DNA of 64,000 bases, from contig OX352762.1 of the NCBI GenBank assembly GCA_947095585.1, positions 113,552,930 to 113,616,929 of the forward strand, written 5' to 3'. Position 1 is the first letter of the stretch. The number at the start of each line of letters is the position of its first letter. The position numbers and the translations under genes are program-made. This DNA is from Nephrocerus scutellatus (Eukaryota > Arthropoda > Insecta > Diptera > Pipunculidae). A model generated the notes under the pieces. That model did not search any database. It was not told the origin of the DNA and saw nothing but the letters and a program-made list of their open reading frames with translations. Of the stretch, positions 25,501-35,975 are shown one piece after another.

Positions 25501-25744
25501 AAGATTCTATTACAGTTAACAGATACAGTTATTGCGCAAATTTTGGCAAGCACATCTAGCAGATGTGTTTCTTTATGTGCGCACCCCATAGTGGGCCAGG
25601 TTCTACAAACAACTCGCAGATTAATTCCACATAGAAGAGACTAACCTAAAATTATGCGACCCAGGCCAGACTTTTTATATCTATTTGAATTGCGGTCACA
25701 CTACATTAAAGCGATGAAGATTGGAAAATATTTTGCATTACAGG
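19561..25744. other. No recognised gene or element
   Basis: Long AT-rich stretch. I saw a loose cluster of CTACGCATC-like 9-mers at 19780-19925 and a slightly GC-richer patch at 23360-23600, but no family, inverted ends or coding relic that I can defend. Confidence 0.35.
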
Positions 25745-26360
25745 TTAGGTAAGATTAGGCAGCGTAATACCAATTCTCACTGATCGGCAGTCTAGGGCTA
25801 CAATAGAGTTCGTAGAGAATTATTCTAAGGATCCTAAAGCTGCTTGGCTACGCGAGCAGATGAGGTTATGAAGGAGGATGAAGAAACGTTTTATCCACGT
25901 TTCTCTTCAGCTAAGACAGGACTTCTTCAATCGCCATGATTTGTGCTTGTGATTAGGAAGACGAAAAATGAGACTAATATTTAGCCTTTTTTAGAGAAAA
26001 AACTCCCGCCTACACCAGCATCAGTTTTTTGAACCGTCATTATAAAGACTGATCGATTCATCTTCCAAGATAGCACCTTCTTCCCATAGTAATCTGGAGA
26101 ATATGGTGACCTAGAAGTTGTTGTTGAAATGTTGTTGCGGAATGGCCCTGAATACACTCAGAACAGAGGAGTTTCCGAATTCATTTTTTATCCACTTGGA
26201 GGTTGCATTGAAACAAACAGCCGCGCTAGCAGCAACTTGTCTGCTGAAAATGGTTTTAGTGCGTCGAGAAGCCGATCGTTTGACTTAGTTTGTCGCGATT
26301 TTTTGCTTTGTCTAAGGTAGCCCTCCATCACACCGTACAGAAGTATAGATTTTATTAAGA
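25745..26360 (-). pseudogene. R1-type LINE, 3' part (thumb and RNase H), left of SINE
   Basis: Collinear with 12080-12850 of the other R1-type copy: the shared plus-strand order includes the TTTCTCTTCAGC-AAGACA stretch, the AAAACTCC/CACGTCC stretch and the ATCACACCGTACAG stretch. Read on the minus strand this is the thumb to RNase H region. The 3' end has CAGGTTAGGT at about 25741. Highly decayed. It is the same insertion as 26643-27905, separated by a SINE. Confidence 0.75.
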
Positions 26361-26642
26361 ATATTCGGCGCGACAGACCGTTGTGGTCCAAGGCCTAGCT
26401 TCTCGGGACCATTCGTGTTGTATGTGTATATTTTTGGACACAAATGGAAGGGACCTACAATTTAAGGCTGCATCCGAACGGCGAATTGAGAAGCTTTCCA
26501 TGACAAGTTATAACTCTCGGAACATTTGTCACCCATTCGCGAGAGGTGGGACACTGTGAAAAATACTTTTGGTGTTACTGGGATTCGAACCACGAACCTC
26601 CTGCGCAATAGCCACGCGAATCTCCACTGTGTCAAGTGGCCC
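26361..26642 (-). mobile_element. tRNA-derived SINE inserted in the R1-type LINE
   Basis: The minus strand starts with a tRNA-like head. It has an A box TGACACAGTGG (plus coordinates 26624-26634) and, 32 bp downstream, a perfect B box GGTTCGAATCC (26581-26591). Together these form a type-2 RNA polymerase III internal promoter. A body follows, with AGCTTCTCAATTCG and TTAAATTGTAGGTCCCTTCC, that is shared with a second copy at 51098-51275. The LINE is continuous on both sides when compared with 12840-12880, so the SINE is the younger event. I found no clear target duplication. Resemblance to a repeat common in tephritid flies is from recall. Confidence 0.8.
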
Positions 26643-27905
26643 ACCAAAATATAAAGCCAGTGAGTGATATGGGGTTGAAGACCCCATTTGTTATCGATCG
26701 CCTTTTTACAGGAGAAGAGTGTCACTGTGGCTTTACGAACTCTTACGTGTATATTATATTTCAAGTTTAGCTTTCTGTCCAGAATTAGACCCAGATATTC
26801 AGCTTTATCAGAGAAGGCTAAGCATTATAAAGTGTGGGTCTACATTTGGAATTTTATATTTTCTAGTGAAGAGGACAAGTTCTGTTCTGTGGGGTTTACT
26901 CCCAGACCACAATGACCTGCCCATCTAGTTAGCTTTATAAGAGCATCCTGTAAGAGTTCTTTAAGGATATTAAAGTTTTCCTGAAACGGGATTAGCAACG
27001 TCATACGCATAGGCGGTCACTCTGTAGCGCTCCCTTTTCAGATATAACAGCCGCCCGTTCAAGACTAAATTCTATATAACGGGGGATAGAACTCCACCTT
27101 GCAGCGTTCCTCTGCAGACAGATCTTTTGGCAGATGCCACAACCAGTTTTGAATTAATGATCCGCCTTTTAAGCAGCAGATTAATTAGTTCGCCAAGTAA
27201 GTCGTCTGTCTTCATGTCACAGCAATGCAGCTGCGATCGCCGATTTGTTGACGCTGTTAAAATCACCTTCAATGTCCAGGAATACTACCATTTTATACTC
27301 CTTATGGTAAAGTGAATATTTTATAGAATTTACTAACGTAATTAGAGCTTTTTCTACAGATTTGCTTTTGCAGTATAGCATGTTGATCATTAGACAAAAG
27401 TCTCTTATCAATACTTTTTTGCGTAAATGGATATCGATTAGTCTTTCTAGGGTTTTTAAAAGGAATGATGACATACTGATAGGTCTGAGATCTTTTGGGC
27501 TGCTGTGAGAGCATTTTCCCGGTTTGGGTATGAAAACCACTTTGACTTCTATCCATTAATCTGAAATGTGGACCAAAGCCAGACAAGTCTTTAGAATTTT
27601 CTCTAACACAGGTAGGGTAATATTTGCGTTCTTTTGTAGTTCGACTGGTATAATACCGTTTCGTCCTGCAGATTTTTATGGTTGGAAGCTAAACAGTTCC
27701 CAAAGCAATTTTTTCTTATTAATAAAATCATGAGATCTATATGATTGAGAGTTTGACCTATTAAGATTAACATTTCTAAAGACATGAGAGTTACCTGGGA
27801 ATGTAGGTGTCTAGTAGCAGATTGAGAGATTCGTCGCTAGAGGTAGTCCATGTGCGGTCTGCTATTTCAAAAAGGTAGGCATTATGGGATTGGTTTAGAG
27901 TATTT
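26643..27905 (-). pseudogene. R1-type LINE, reverse-transcriptase part
   Basis: Minus-strand blocks in order: VFIPKPGK and SPKDLRPISMSSFLLKTLER (RT fingers), YKMVVFLDIEGDFNSVNKSA (motif A), LVVASAKRSVCRGTLQGGVL followed by SPVI (motif B), WAGHCGLGVNP, and KAEYLGLILDRKLNLKYN (thumb). The order matches Jockey/R1-group reverse transcriptases. Motif C (YADD) is lost. Frameshifts separate the blocks, so it is dead. No endonuclease seen upstream of 27905. Confidence 0.88.
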
Positions 27906-27954
27906 TCCTAAGCCTTGAATCCACGGTAGATTCTTGTATTTTTTTACAGAATAG

Positions 27955-28445
27955 TCTTCAAAATAAACGCTTGATAGTTTATACTTAAAAAGAATTTTTA
28001 GCATATGGCCGGAGGAGGTCAAATTTTCGATTACTTTATAATTCATTTGGAGCCGTGTCTCACGAATAAAGCGCTATATGTTGGCTTTCAAGGTGGCAAG
28101 CCTTGTTGGTTTTTAAGCATGGAAAAATGTGGGGTCATTTCTAAAGATGATGTTTTCGTCAAAATCTCGTAAAGTTAAGTGTGGCATATGTGGCACAACC
28201 AAATGTCAGATACATAAATGTATCAAAGTTTTGGCAGCAAATATTCACTGATCATTGCTCTGTACCGAAGGCCAATGCGCTGACCTGCCTAATTTTTTAA
28301 GAAGTAAGGCTCGAATATGCCACCAGCCCTTATAGCGCACAAAACAAGGCATTTATCAGGATGTATCACAAGTTATTAGACAGCATATGGATTTGTGTGA
28401 CTCCAAATACACAACTGGTGAGCCATTAAATACGCGCCATAAAAT
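27955..28445 (-). pseudogene. mariner-family transposase relic (catalytic region)
   Basis: Minus-strand blocks across several frames: PDKCLVLCAIRAGGIFEPYF (usual HPEKVTVWCALWAGGIIGPYF), YRAMISEYLLPKLDTF, a CHT-like block, NDPTFFHA and LATLKANIYRFIRETRLQM, and finally IENLTSSGHMLKILF (usual NWTSR-form C-terminus). Order and spacing match the second half of mariner DDD transposases. The aspartates themselves are not all recoverable. It directly follows the 5' end of the R1-type LINE; no terminal repeats were found. Confidence 0.75.
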
Positions 28446-28539
28446 TTTCTAAGTGCTCTATAAACAGAATAATAGAATAATTATAAAGTACATTGATTTT
28501 ATTTGTCCGTACGGTATGGTGCAAAACTTTAGGTCTGTA

Positions 28540-28660
28540 GGTCTTTAGGGCTTCTTCATTCAGATGGAAAATACTGTTTTATTGAACAACGTCCTTTGAA
28601 TTTTGTCATGGATTCATCCACTCTCTGGAACGGACTATCTTGGTGAAACTTGATGTTTCT
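28540..28660 (-). pseudogene. piggyBac transposase fragment
   Basis: The minus strand reads PFQRVDESMTKFKGRCSIKQ followed by YFPSE, matching the first-aspartate block of piggyBac DDE transposases (VDE-M-KFKGRS--KQYLP). A stop follows. Nothing else of the protein is recognisable nearby, so it is a short scrap. The lineage differs from the longer piggyBac relic at 60480-61560. Confidence 0.6.
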
Positions 28661-31600
28661 TGTCGTAAAGAAGAATTGAAATTAAGGCCTTCTTATAATA
28701 GATCTTGGTGCTTTTATCGAATATTTTTTATGCTGTTCATAGATCAATATTGTCCTCATCAGATTTTACCTTTGTAATAAAGGCCACGTTTAATTTAAGG
28801 TAGTGTCTTGGAGTGGGTATTTTTTCATGCAAAACTTATTGTTTCATTTCGACTCGGTTCGATATTCTCTCTTATAAATAATTCCCAAGTACTTTGTGCC
28901 CAGTAAGTGAATTGATTTTGATGCTGATATCCATCACATGGCATGAGCATAATAGAACCTTAAGGAATAATGAGTATTGTGAGAAATCCACAAATCATAT
29001 TCGTAACGCCTTAATAAAAGGATATGCGTTACGCCTACGGTTATTTTACTTAACTGCGACTCACCTCAACCTCAAAAGAAGCTTTATATAAATGGGGAAA
29101 AAATAAAAGTTTCTGTGGTTATGGAAATAATATGTCTTTTATATGAAAATATCTGTACATCACCGCAGAAAAACCAAGAAGGGGAAAGGCTGAATTGATG
29201 AAAACAGACTGTGGTCGCGAAAACCAGCTCCGATTTAAAAAAAAAAACAGTAATTGTGGTTAATTATAATTTCTCAGTGAACAGAAGAGAAAGAAAAAGT
29301 CTACAATGAATAAAATGAATAATTTAAGAAAAATTAAATGAGAAGGCATTAAAAAAAGTTAACCTAGGAATGGTAATTTCTCCTCTTGCCATGACTTTAC
29401 AAAAAAATAGATACACAACTTTTCCCTGGTTTCCCAGAAACAAAAAGGAATTAATTAGGTTGGTTATTTCCTTCTCAATTGACTTTTTGCTAGCGGCTCT
29501 GTATTTCGATCCAGAAGAACTTGTGACAAGTTAAATGAAACTTTGGAATTAAATACAAAAAGCGAACAAGTTAGTTCAAAGCAGAAAAAGTAATTCTCAA
29601 TGTGTAGAAGTGAATATTTGGGATGATTAAGAAGCCCGGTCTCGTTCAATTTTATTTAGCAGTTTTTTGTTTAATTAACTACGATGAAGAATGAAAGATC
29701 TGCGCCTATGACAGACAAGTTGTCACATAAATTATATTATTAAATCCTGACTGAACATGAGTAAAACGTAGAAAAAAACTTCACAAAGCTTTATTCCGCA
29801 GGGGGCAAAATAGGCTCAAGTCTTTAAACATCTAGCAGGCCAATTTTTTTTGAGTAAAAATGTTTTTAGTTCAATTTGACATAAAAAAAATAGAAATTTT
29901 TTTTTCACCTAAGGACATTTTATTCTCCAAAACTGCTTACAGACGGGATTGCCTGTTAAAGAAGAAAATTCAGCCCAGTAAGAAAATTTTAATTATGTAG
30001 AAAAAGAGTTAATAAAATACAAACTACCTTCATTTGTGTTATTTATTAATTGTGAAATGTTCTAATATAGTATTTGAAAATAAATACGATATTCGAATGT
30101 TTGATTATAGACAAAATAGCGGATCGTAGTCCTTGGTTCTGCATAATGTTTTTTCATTGAAATTTATATCAAAACGAGGCTGGTGTGACAACAAACACTA
30201 AAAGCGAAGTTGCACGATTTCCGTCGCCACGTAATATATTCGATTATTGGCCTCTTACATTACTAACCTCAAGTAATGCCCATCATGGTCTTTTCTGATA
30301 TTCGAAAGAAAATGCTGGTCCCACGAGGTACTGAAACAGGACTCGAGAAGTCTGGCTTAGTAAACTGATGGATGGACAGTTAATCTGAAGTGGATGCTAT
30401 TGCTAATGTTAACTTAGTTAAGTACCCGGATGAAATAGCTACGACTATTTAGCTAGGGTGGGTTAAGCCTTCGTGTTTCATGGTAGAGGACGAGGTGGAA
30501 TAAATTGGGATACTTCCACAGCAACCATTAGCACTTTAAAGACTGCTTAGTCAATCCCATTAGGAAAGCCTCAGGACTAAGGCAATCTAAGAAATTATGG
30601 CACAATAGGCGATATTATCGGTCATCGGGATGATGTTTATATGTTGGTTTATTTCCAAAACTTTTCTTCATCCTCATGAGTACAAGTGCAAAGCGTCATG
30701 ACATGACAGGAAACATTATTTTTCATATATGTAGTCGTCATTTGGATTTGATTTTGGATTTTATCCAAGCGACAAACAGGGTATATGAGCCCATATATTC
30801 CCTCTTCCGACATACATATATGAAAATCTGAACTTTTCCGGATCTATATTTACAGTCTCCGTACTTCTAAATGAAAACTGGTACTCGATCTTTTCTATTT
30901 ACAGTAACTTGTTCAGTGGTCGCAAACTATCGAAATTGCATGTATGCTTGTAATTAACTCTTTTCAGTGGGTTGCTGTTTTAATTCAGGAATTGACTGTA
31001 AATAAGACACTTCGTGTTTTTCATGTTTACAGTATATCACTACAAAGGACATCCAGGTAATCTTTCAATTACATTGTTTATTGTCCGTAATGAATTTTTC
31101 AGTTATAGCTGGTAATCTGTTCGCTCTTGGAAAACATCGAACATGAACAGACAACATCAACAGACAGTACCTTTTGAAGAATGTCAAAGCTAAGCGTTGG
31201 CTGCATGTGTTCATACATAAGACTATTTATTTGCAATACAATATAACTTTCTGTTTAGATTCTAGAATTTTTTCAAAAACATGAAACAAACAACATGGAT
31301 TATATAAAATAATTTTTTCGCCCGAAATCCTAAAAATTTCTGCTTTTTCTTATAATACTACAGAAACTAAGAGACTGATTTAAATAAAAATTACGCAGAT
31401 AATTAAAAGAGACTATAATCTGCAGATCATTAATAAAAATATAAAAAGTGTTTTCCTGCTTTTTAATTACATTCTACTGTAGACCGTCTGCAGTCAAACT
31501 TTCAACACACATGTGTATCTCCTATGACTACACTCTGTAAAAATTTAGCAAGGATCTGGTCACAGTATAGAGAGGCTTTCACATTTCTTAAAAATTTCGT

Positions 31601-32029
31601 TTATAGTGAAAATGTATTTTGGTGTCCACGCATTGAACAACAAGTTGTTACAGCATTTTTATGGGTTGGTTTTTTATAACATAGTTTCTCATATATACAC
31701 AAAGTACTGTTACGGCTTACCTAAAGATACAACTCATATATACTTGCCATTTAATAATAGGGTATTACACGCTTCAACAAGTCCCCTCTCCTCCTGTTTA
31801 TTTTATTTCGCCAAGTAGCTCAGTTTTGGTAGGCAGTAGTAAGTAGAAGGTGGTATCATAACTCCTGTTACTGTCCGTATTAAGGAATTAATGACAATTC
31901 ACAGGACCGTGCACAGTCCAGTGCAGTACGACAAAGAGATACAACACAGGGATATGACATAGAGATCGTAATTGCACGTCATAACGTATTCGATAAATAT
32001 GTCAGGAGGTATAGAAGAAGTTAGATGGT
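28661..32029. other. No recognised gene or element except one repeat unit
   Basis: AT-rich. Short poly(A)/poly(T) runs around 29230 and 29850-29900. Only the repeat unit at 31495-31560 relates to something elsewhere in the window. Confidence 0.35.
31495..31560. repeat. Dispersed single unit of the 8704-9110 repeat
   Basis: Shares AAACTTTCAACACACATGTG, TATCTCC-ATGA-ACACT and AAAATTT with the tandem units at 8704-9110, in the same orientation. Confidence 0.55.
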
Positions 32030-32625
32030 GTTTGTGGCATCGTATATGACCTTAAAACTTCTGTAAAGACAGCAGCTACTGATCTTTGTTGTCTGCGAAA
32101 TTTGCTACAATTTGCGCTTCGCTGTCCACCAGACTAGCGGTCCATAGGTGAGGATTGGGCGTTCAAAAAACTACTCCTAAGAGTGTGCCTCTGTCGACTA
32201 ATTCGGTACCGTTGCAGGTTTTTAGACTAGCATGTATTATTCTGCTACCAAGCATAGAGATGATCGATTGTGCTCCACAACCGACAATTTGCGCTTCGCT
32301 GTCCACCAGACTAGCGGTCCATAGGTGAGGATTGGGCGTTCAAAAAACTACTCCTAAGAGTGTGCCTCTGTCGACTAATTCGGTACCGTTGCAGGTTTTT
32401 AGACTAGCATGTATTATTCTGCTACCAAGCATAGAGATGATCGATTGTGCTCCACAACCGACTGGGTGAGAGCTTCCGCAATAGCTTCAATGCGAACATT
32501 GTTAAAAGCGCCTTCACCCTCGAGGAAGGGGGCTAACGTGTATATTTTGTAATTAGACAGGCCTTTGATGTATATCTGTTAAGATTATGATGAATATGTA
32601 TTTTCGAATTGTCGCCTGCTATGCC
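32030..32625 (-). pseudogene. R1-type LINE RT scrap with internal deletion
   Basis: The minus strand reads LAPFLEGEGAFNNVRIEAIA (RT motif A; usual FLDIEGAFNNV), then ALTQSVVEHNRSSLCLVAE, then jumps to a thumb stretch RPILTYGPLVWWTAKRKL. Motifs B and C are therefore deleted. A 177-bp block containing the junction is present twice in perfect tandem. Non-functional. Confidence 0.8.
32107..32460. repeat. Perfect 177-bp tandem duplication (two copies)
   Basis: Copy 1 is 32107-32283 and copy 2 is 32284-32460. I compared them base by base and saw no difference. The block includes the RT-to-thumb deletion junction of the surrounding LINE relic, so the duplication happened after that deletion. Zero divergence in old DNA implies it is recent, or an assembly artefact. 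Confidence 0.95.
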
Positions 32626-32933
32626 ATTCTAAACCACATTTCAAAGTCCTTAGCAAGAACGACGTGGCACTGAAAGACCTGGATTATTTTATTGATTATA
32701 TGTAGAAGTTTACCAGCGTAAGCGATGAACACTATTCGCACTCTTCTCCAGCTTAGCTGAAGATATGTTACTTTAATCGATATTAACTCAATTGTGTTTC
32801 CAAATATCAAACACAAGCTGAGCTCTTAATGAAAAACCTATCAGTATAACAGGTTATATTTGTTTAAATCGATGAGTCAGAGATGAACCTCTTAGTGCTT
32901 TGAACTAAGTCGTTATAAATATGGAATGATGTA
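32626..32933. other. No recognised feature
   Basis: AT-rich; the minus strand has a 65-codon frame with no resemblance I can name. Confidence 0.35.
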
Positions 32934-33142
32934 TACGGTGTCCACAAAAGAGCGCCGGATTTAAATTTACCGCCATTTTGTTAATACGAGTTGTAGTTGT
33001 TTGTTAATACCACACGTTTTTAGAATATGGAGAATATTTGCTTAATTCAAAAATAAATGTGTTTTTTTCTTTAAAATTTATATACAAAAATTTGAATTTG
33101 AATACAAGAGAATCCGGCGCTCTAATTGGGACACCCTTTATA
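32934..33142. mobile_element. MITE with ~28-bp terminal inverted repeats, mariner-like
   Basis: The left end reads TACGGTGTCC then AGAGCGCCGGATT; the reverse complement of the right end reads TAAAGGGTGTCC then AGAGCGCCGGATT. The inner 13 bp are identical and the outer part has a 2-bp offset. TA lies outside both ends, as for Tc1/mariner elements, whose ends often contain GGGTGTCC. The interior (~150 bp) is AT-rich without coding capacity. Confidence 0.85.
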
Positions 33143-34884
33143 ATTATATAGCTATGTAGTCAGTCGGTGAGATACGTCAAACAAGGCAACTACGCAACAA
33201 ATTCTCACATCGATATCGATAAGCACCTGCTATATGATTCTAAGGAGTTCTAGTAAAACTTTCCAAGACAAACAACAGCTTCGGTGGTTGGCATTTCATT
33301 ACGTGACCCTCCGACCCTTGTTTAATCATAAATTTCTATTTAAGCTGAGTAAACTTGTACCGCATGTGTCAACTGTACAGTAATCAGAATAACTTTTAGA
33401 AATTAAACCACCAAGGCATCCAGCATCATGATATTTCAGGATTTTACTTGATGAATTTCTGGTCCCGCCATCTACAGATGATGATACTTCAAAGTATCTG
33501 AGAGGGAAATCAAAAATCGATATCCCATTGTTTGTTCATCAAACTTTTCTGTTTAACATAATATTGACGTTATTTGTTAAGGGCGATATCTTAGTTGCGT
33601 TGCGGCAGTCTCGTAGTTACTTGCCAAAACCTCGAATCATCAGGCAAAGCATTACAAAATGATGGAACATAATATATTCGTACACTTAGCTGCATCAGAG
33701 AGCGAAATATTGAAATTGTAATTCTGGAATACATTAAACTTCAGCTCCAAATTTCCATAGTTCTATTATTCTTTCTTTCTGAGCCAGCATATTGCATTTC
33801 AAATAATTCCGGGGAACTTTTGACAACTTTATAATGAATTTCACAACGTTGATGAAGAAACTGAGGGCGCATAGACTTATGAACCAAACATGAAACATAG
33901 ATACGAGTACATTATTATGTATATGCAGATATGTAACTTATGTCTGATTTAATCTGCCGCAGCAGTAAAATTTGTTTACGCAGAGCAAATCCCAAGCAAA
34001 TTTGTTTTCCTTTTAGCTTTTAGGTTCAGTTTCCTGTAGCATTTGATACGCTCTTGAAAACAATTTTGTGATTTCTCACCATTAGAACTACAAACTCATA
34101 CATATTTGCATTTTGTTGGCTTAAAAGATTTGAGAGTGCAATACCAAAAAATTTATTTGTGAATACTATGGATGACGCATTAAAGTGGTTAACGCCGTTC
34201 CAATTTTCAAAGATAATCTATGCAATTAACAAGCAACCGACATCGATGACTTCATTTTACATTTTTTTGATATGCTAATGAACAGGATATGAATAAAATT
34301 TAGGAACAGTTAACGACGACGTCTTATTGGTGCGTGCGTTCAATGTAAGGTATCCTTTGGAGGTTCCTCTGGAGTTTTTAATATAAATTTATTTATTTAC
34401 TTATTTATTGCACGATATTTGACCTCACAGCAAACGACTTAATATATAATACAGTATAAAAACAACATTAGCATGTAGAGAGCAAACTCATTACAAAAAT
34501 CGATTTAAACTTAAATAAATAAACATAAGTAAAGAAATATAAAATAAATATAAAAAAAAAAGTGGATCACACTCACCACAGCATGAACGAGTATTATGAA
34601 ATCCTAAATATAAAATGTTCCTAACTCTTAACCTACGTTTAGGAGCATTAACTGAAAAAATATTACAATACATAATAAGTCGCCGATAAAGACTAAAGAC
34701 TGAATTTCACAACAAATGCTTAAAGACTTAAGACCTATAAAAAGGTGGAACAAGAAAAGAACGAAGCGGAGTTTTTTTTTTAGAAAAACTGGAAAAACTC
34801 ACTGAATTTCCAATACGCGAGGAACCAACAAGCAAGCGAGCGATGAACTCCAGATAACAGTGCAATATTCTAAAATAGGGCGAA
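33143..34884. other. No recognised gene
   Basis: AT-rich DNA. ATTTATTTATTTACTTATTT occurs near 34387, and a stretch with AAAAA runs follows up to the LINE 3' end at 34885. Nothing codes for a known product. Confidence 0.35.
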
Positions 34885-35975
34885 TATGACAACATTATCA
34901 TATTTGGCTTTACAACCGGTGTCCGGTCCTGGCCTCCCGCAAAAAATCTCTCCACCGGTCCCGATTTCGAGCCGATGTCATCCAGTTTGACATACATAAA
35001 ATCTGGGCGTCCTGGTCTACGCCATCGTAGCCTCGGCTGGCCTCGCTATCGTGTTTCATAAATAGTACCGCAAATAACTTTCTGAGCATTATCTTCACTC
35101 ATGAGAGCTAGGTGTCCTGACCACCGGAGCCTACCGAGCTTAATTCTCTTCACGATGTCGACACCACGGCAACGCTCGTAGATTTCATCATTATACCTAG
35201 AGTATCCGGAATCGTCCTTCCACACATACGGGGCCAACAATTCTCCATAAGACTTTTCTCTCGAACGCAGCTAAGAGGTCAGAATGCTTTTTGCTAAGCA
35301 CCCAAGTCTCGGATCCATATGTAAGTACTGGTATGACCATTGTCTTATATACCAGCAGCTCGGATGTTATGGTTAAGTTCCTGGATTTGAAGAGTCTTGA
35401 CAGACCTTAATAGGCTTTGTTGGGCTGCTACAGTTGACCCGATATAGTTAAAGGATTGCAGTACTCCAAATTCGCGCTCCACCTATTTGAATTGAGGGAC
35501 CAATATTGGATTTTCTACTCGCAGACGTGACCACCATGTACTTTCTTTTGCTCTCATTTATGTGCAGCCCCAGATTTCGTGCCGCCTGTTCGATCTGGAT
35601 GAAAGCTTCCTGTACAGCTCTTCGGTTTCTACCAACGATGTCAATATCGTCTTCGTATGCCAGTATCTGAATGGACTTATAAAGGATTGTTGCTCTCGCC
35701 GTTACGTCAGAGTCTCGGATCACTTTCTCCAACGTCAGGTTGAAGAGTGCATCCCCTTGTCGGAGCCCGTTATAGATGTTGAATGGGCTTGATAGTGATT
35801 CGGATATTTTTACTTGGCTTATAACATTGGCCATGGTCAACCTACATAGTCGTGTCAGTTTATTTGGGATGCCGATTTCTTTCTTGGATTTATAAAGTTC
35901 TACTCTGGCTATGCTATCATAGGCGGCTTCAAAGCCTATAAAAAGATGGTGTAGTGTAACTGTTGTTTGGTAGTC
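34885..35975 (-). pseudogene. RTE-A LINE, best-preserved RT and C-terminal part
   Basis: 5'-truncated copy. From 35975 downwards the minus strand encodes HHLFIGFEAAYDSIARVELY (motif A), RLCRLTM, SPFNIYNGLRQGDA (motif B), ILAYEDDIDIVGR (motif C; YADD changed to YEDD) and LGLHINESKRKYMVVTSASR. After a gap of homology it continues with ESYE-like YNDEIYERCRGVDIVKRIKL, RLRWSGHLALMSEDNAQKVI and GSKSGPVERFFAGGQDRTPV. The frame 35448-36038 covers 196 codons, the longest RT piece in the window. The 3' end has an ATGATAATG scrap instead of a full TGA tail. Stops and the mutated catalytic box make it inactive. Confidence 0.92.

Noticed and set aside
26581..26634. A and B boxes as a genuine tRNA gene
   Set aside because: No cloverleaf pairing or acceptor stem is apparent, and the sequence continues into a dispersed repeat body, so a SINE fits better.
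28740..28900. TKYLGIIYKREYRTESK-like minus-strand stretch as an RT thumb (KYLGIILD)
   Set aside because: Too short, with no adjoining RT motif; similarity may be chance.
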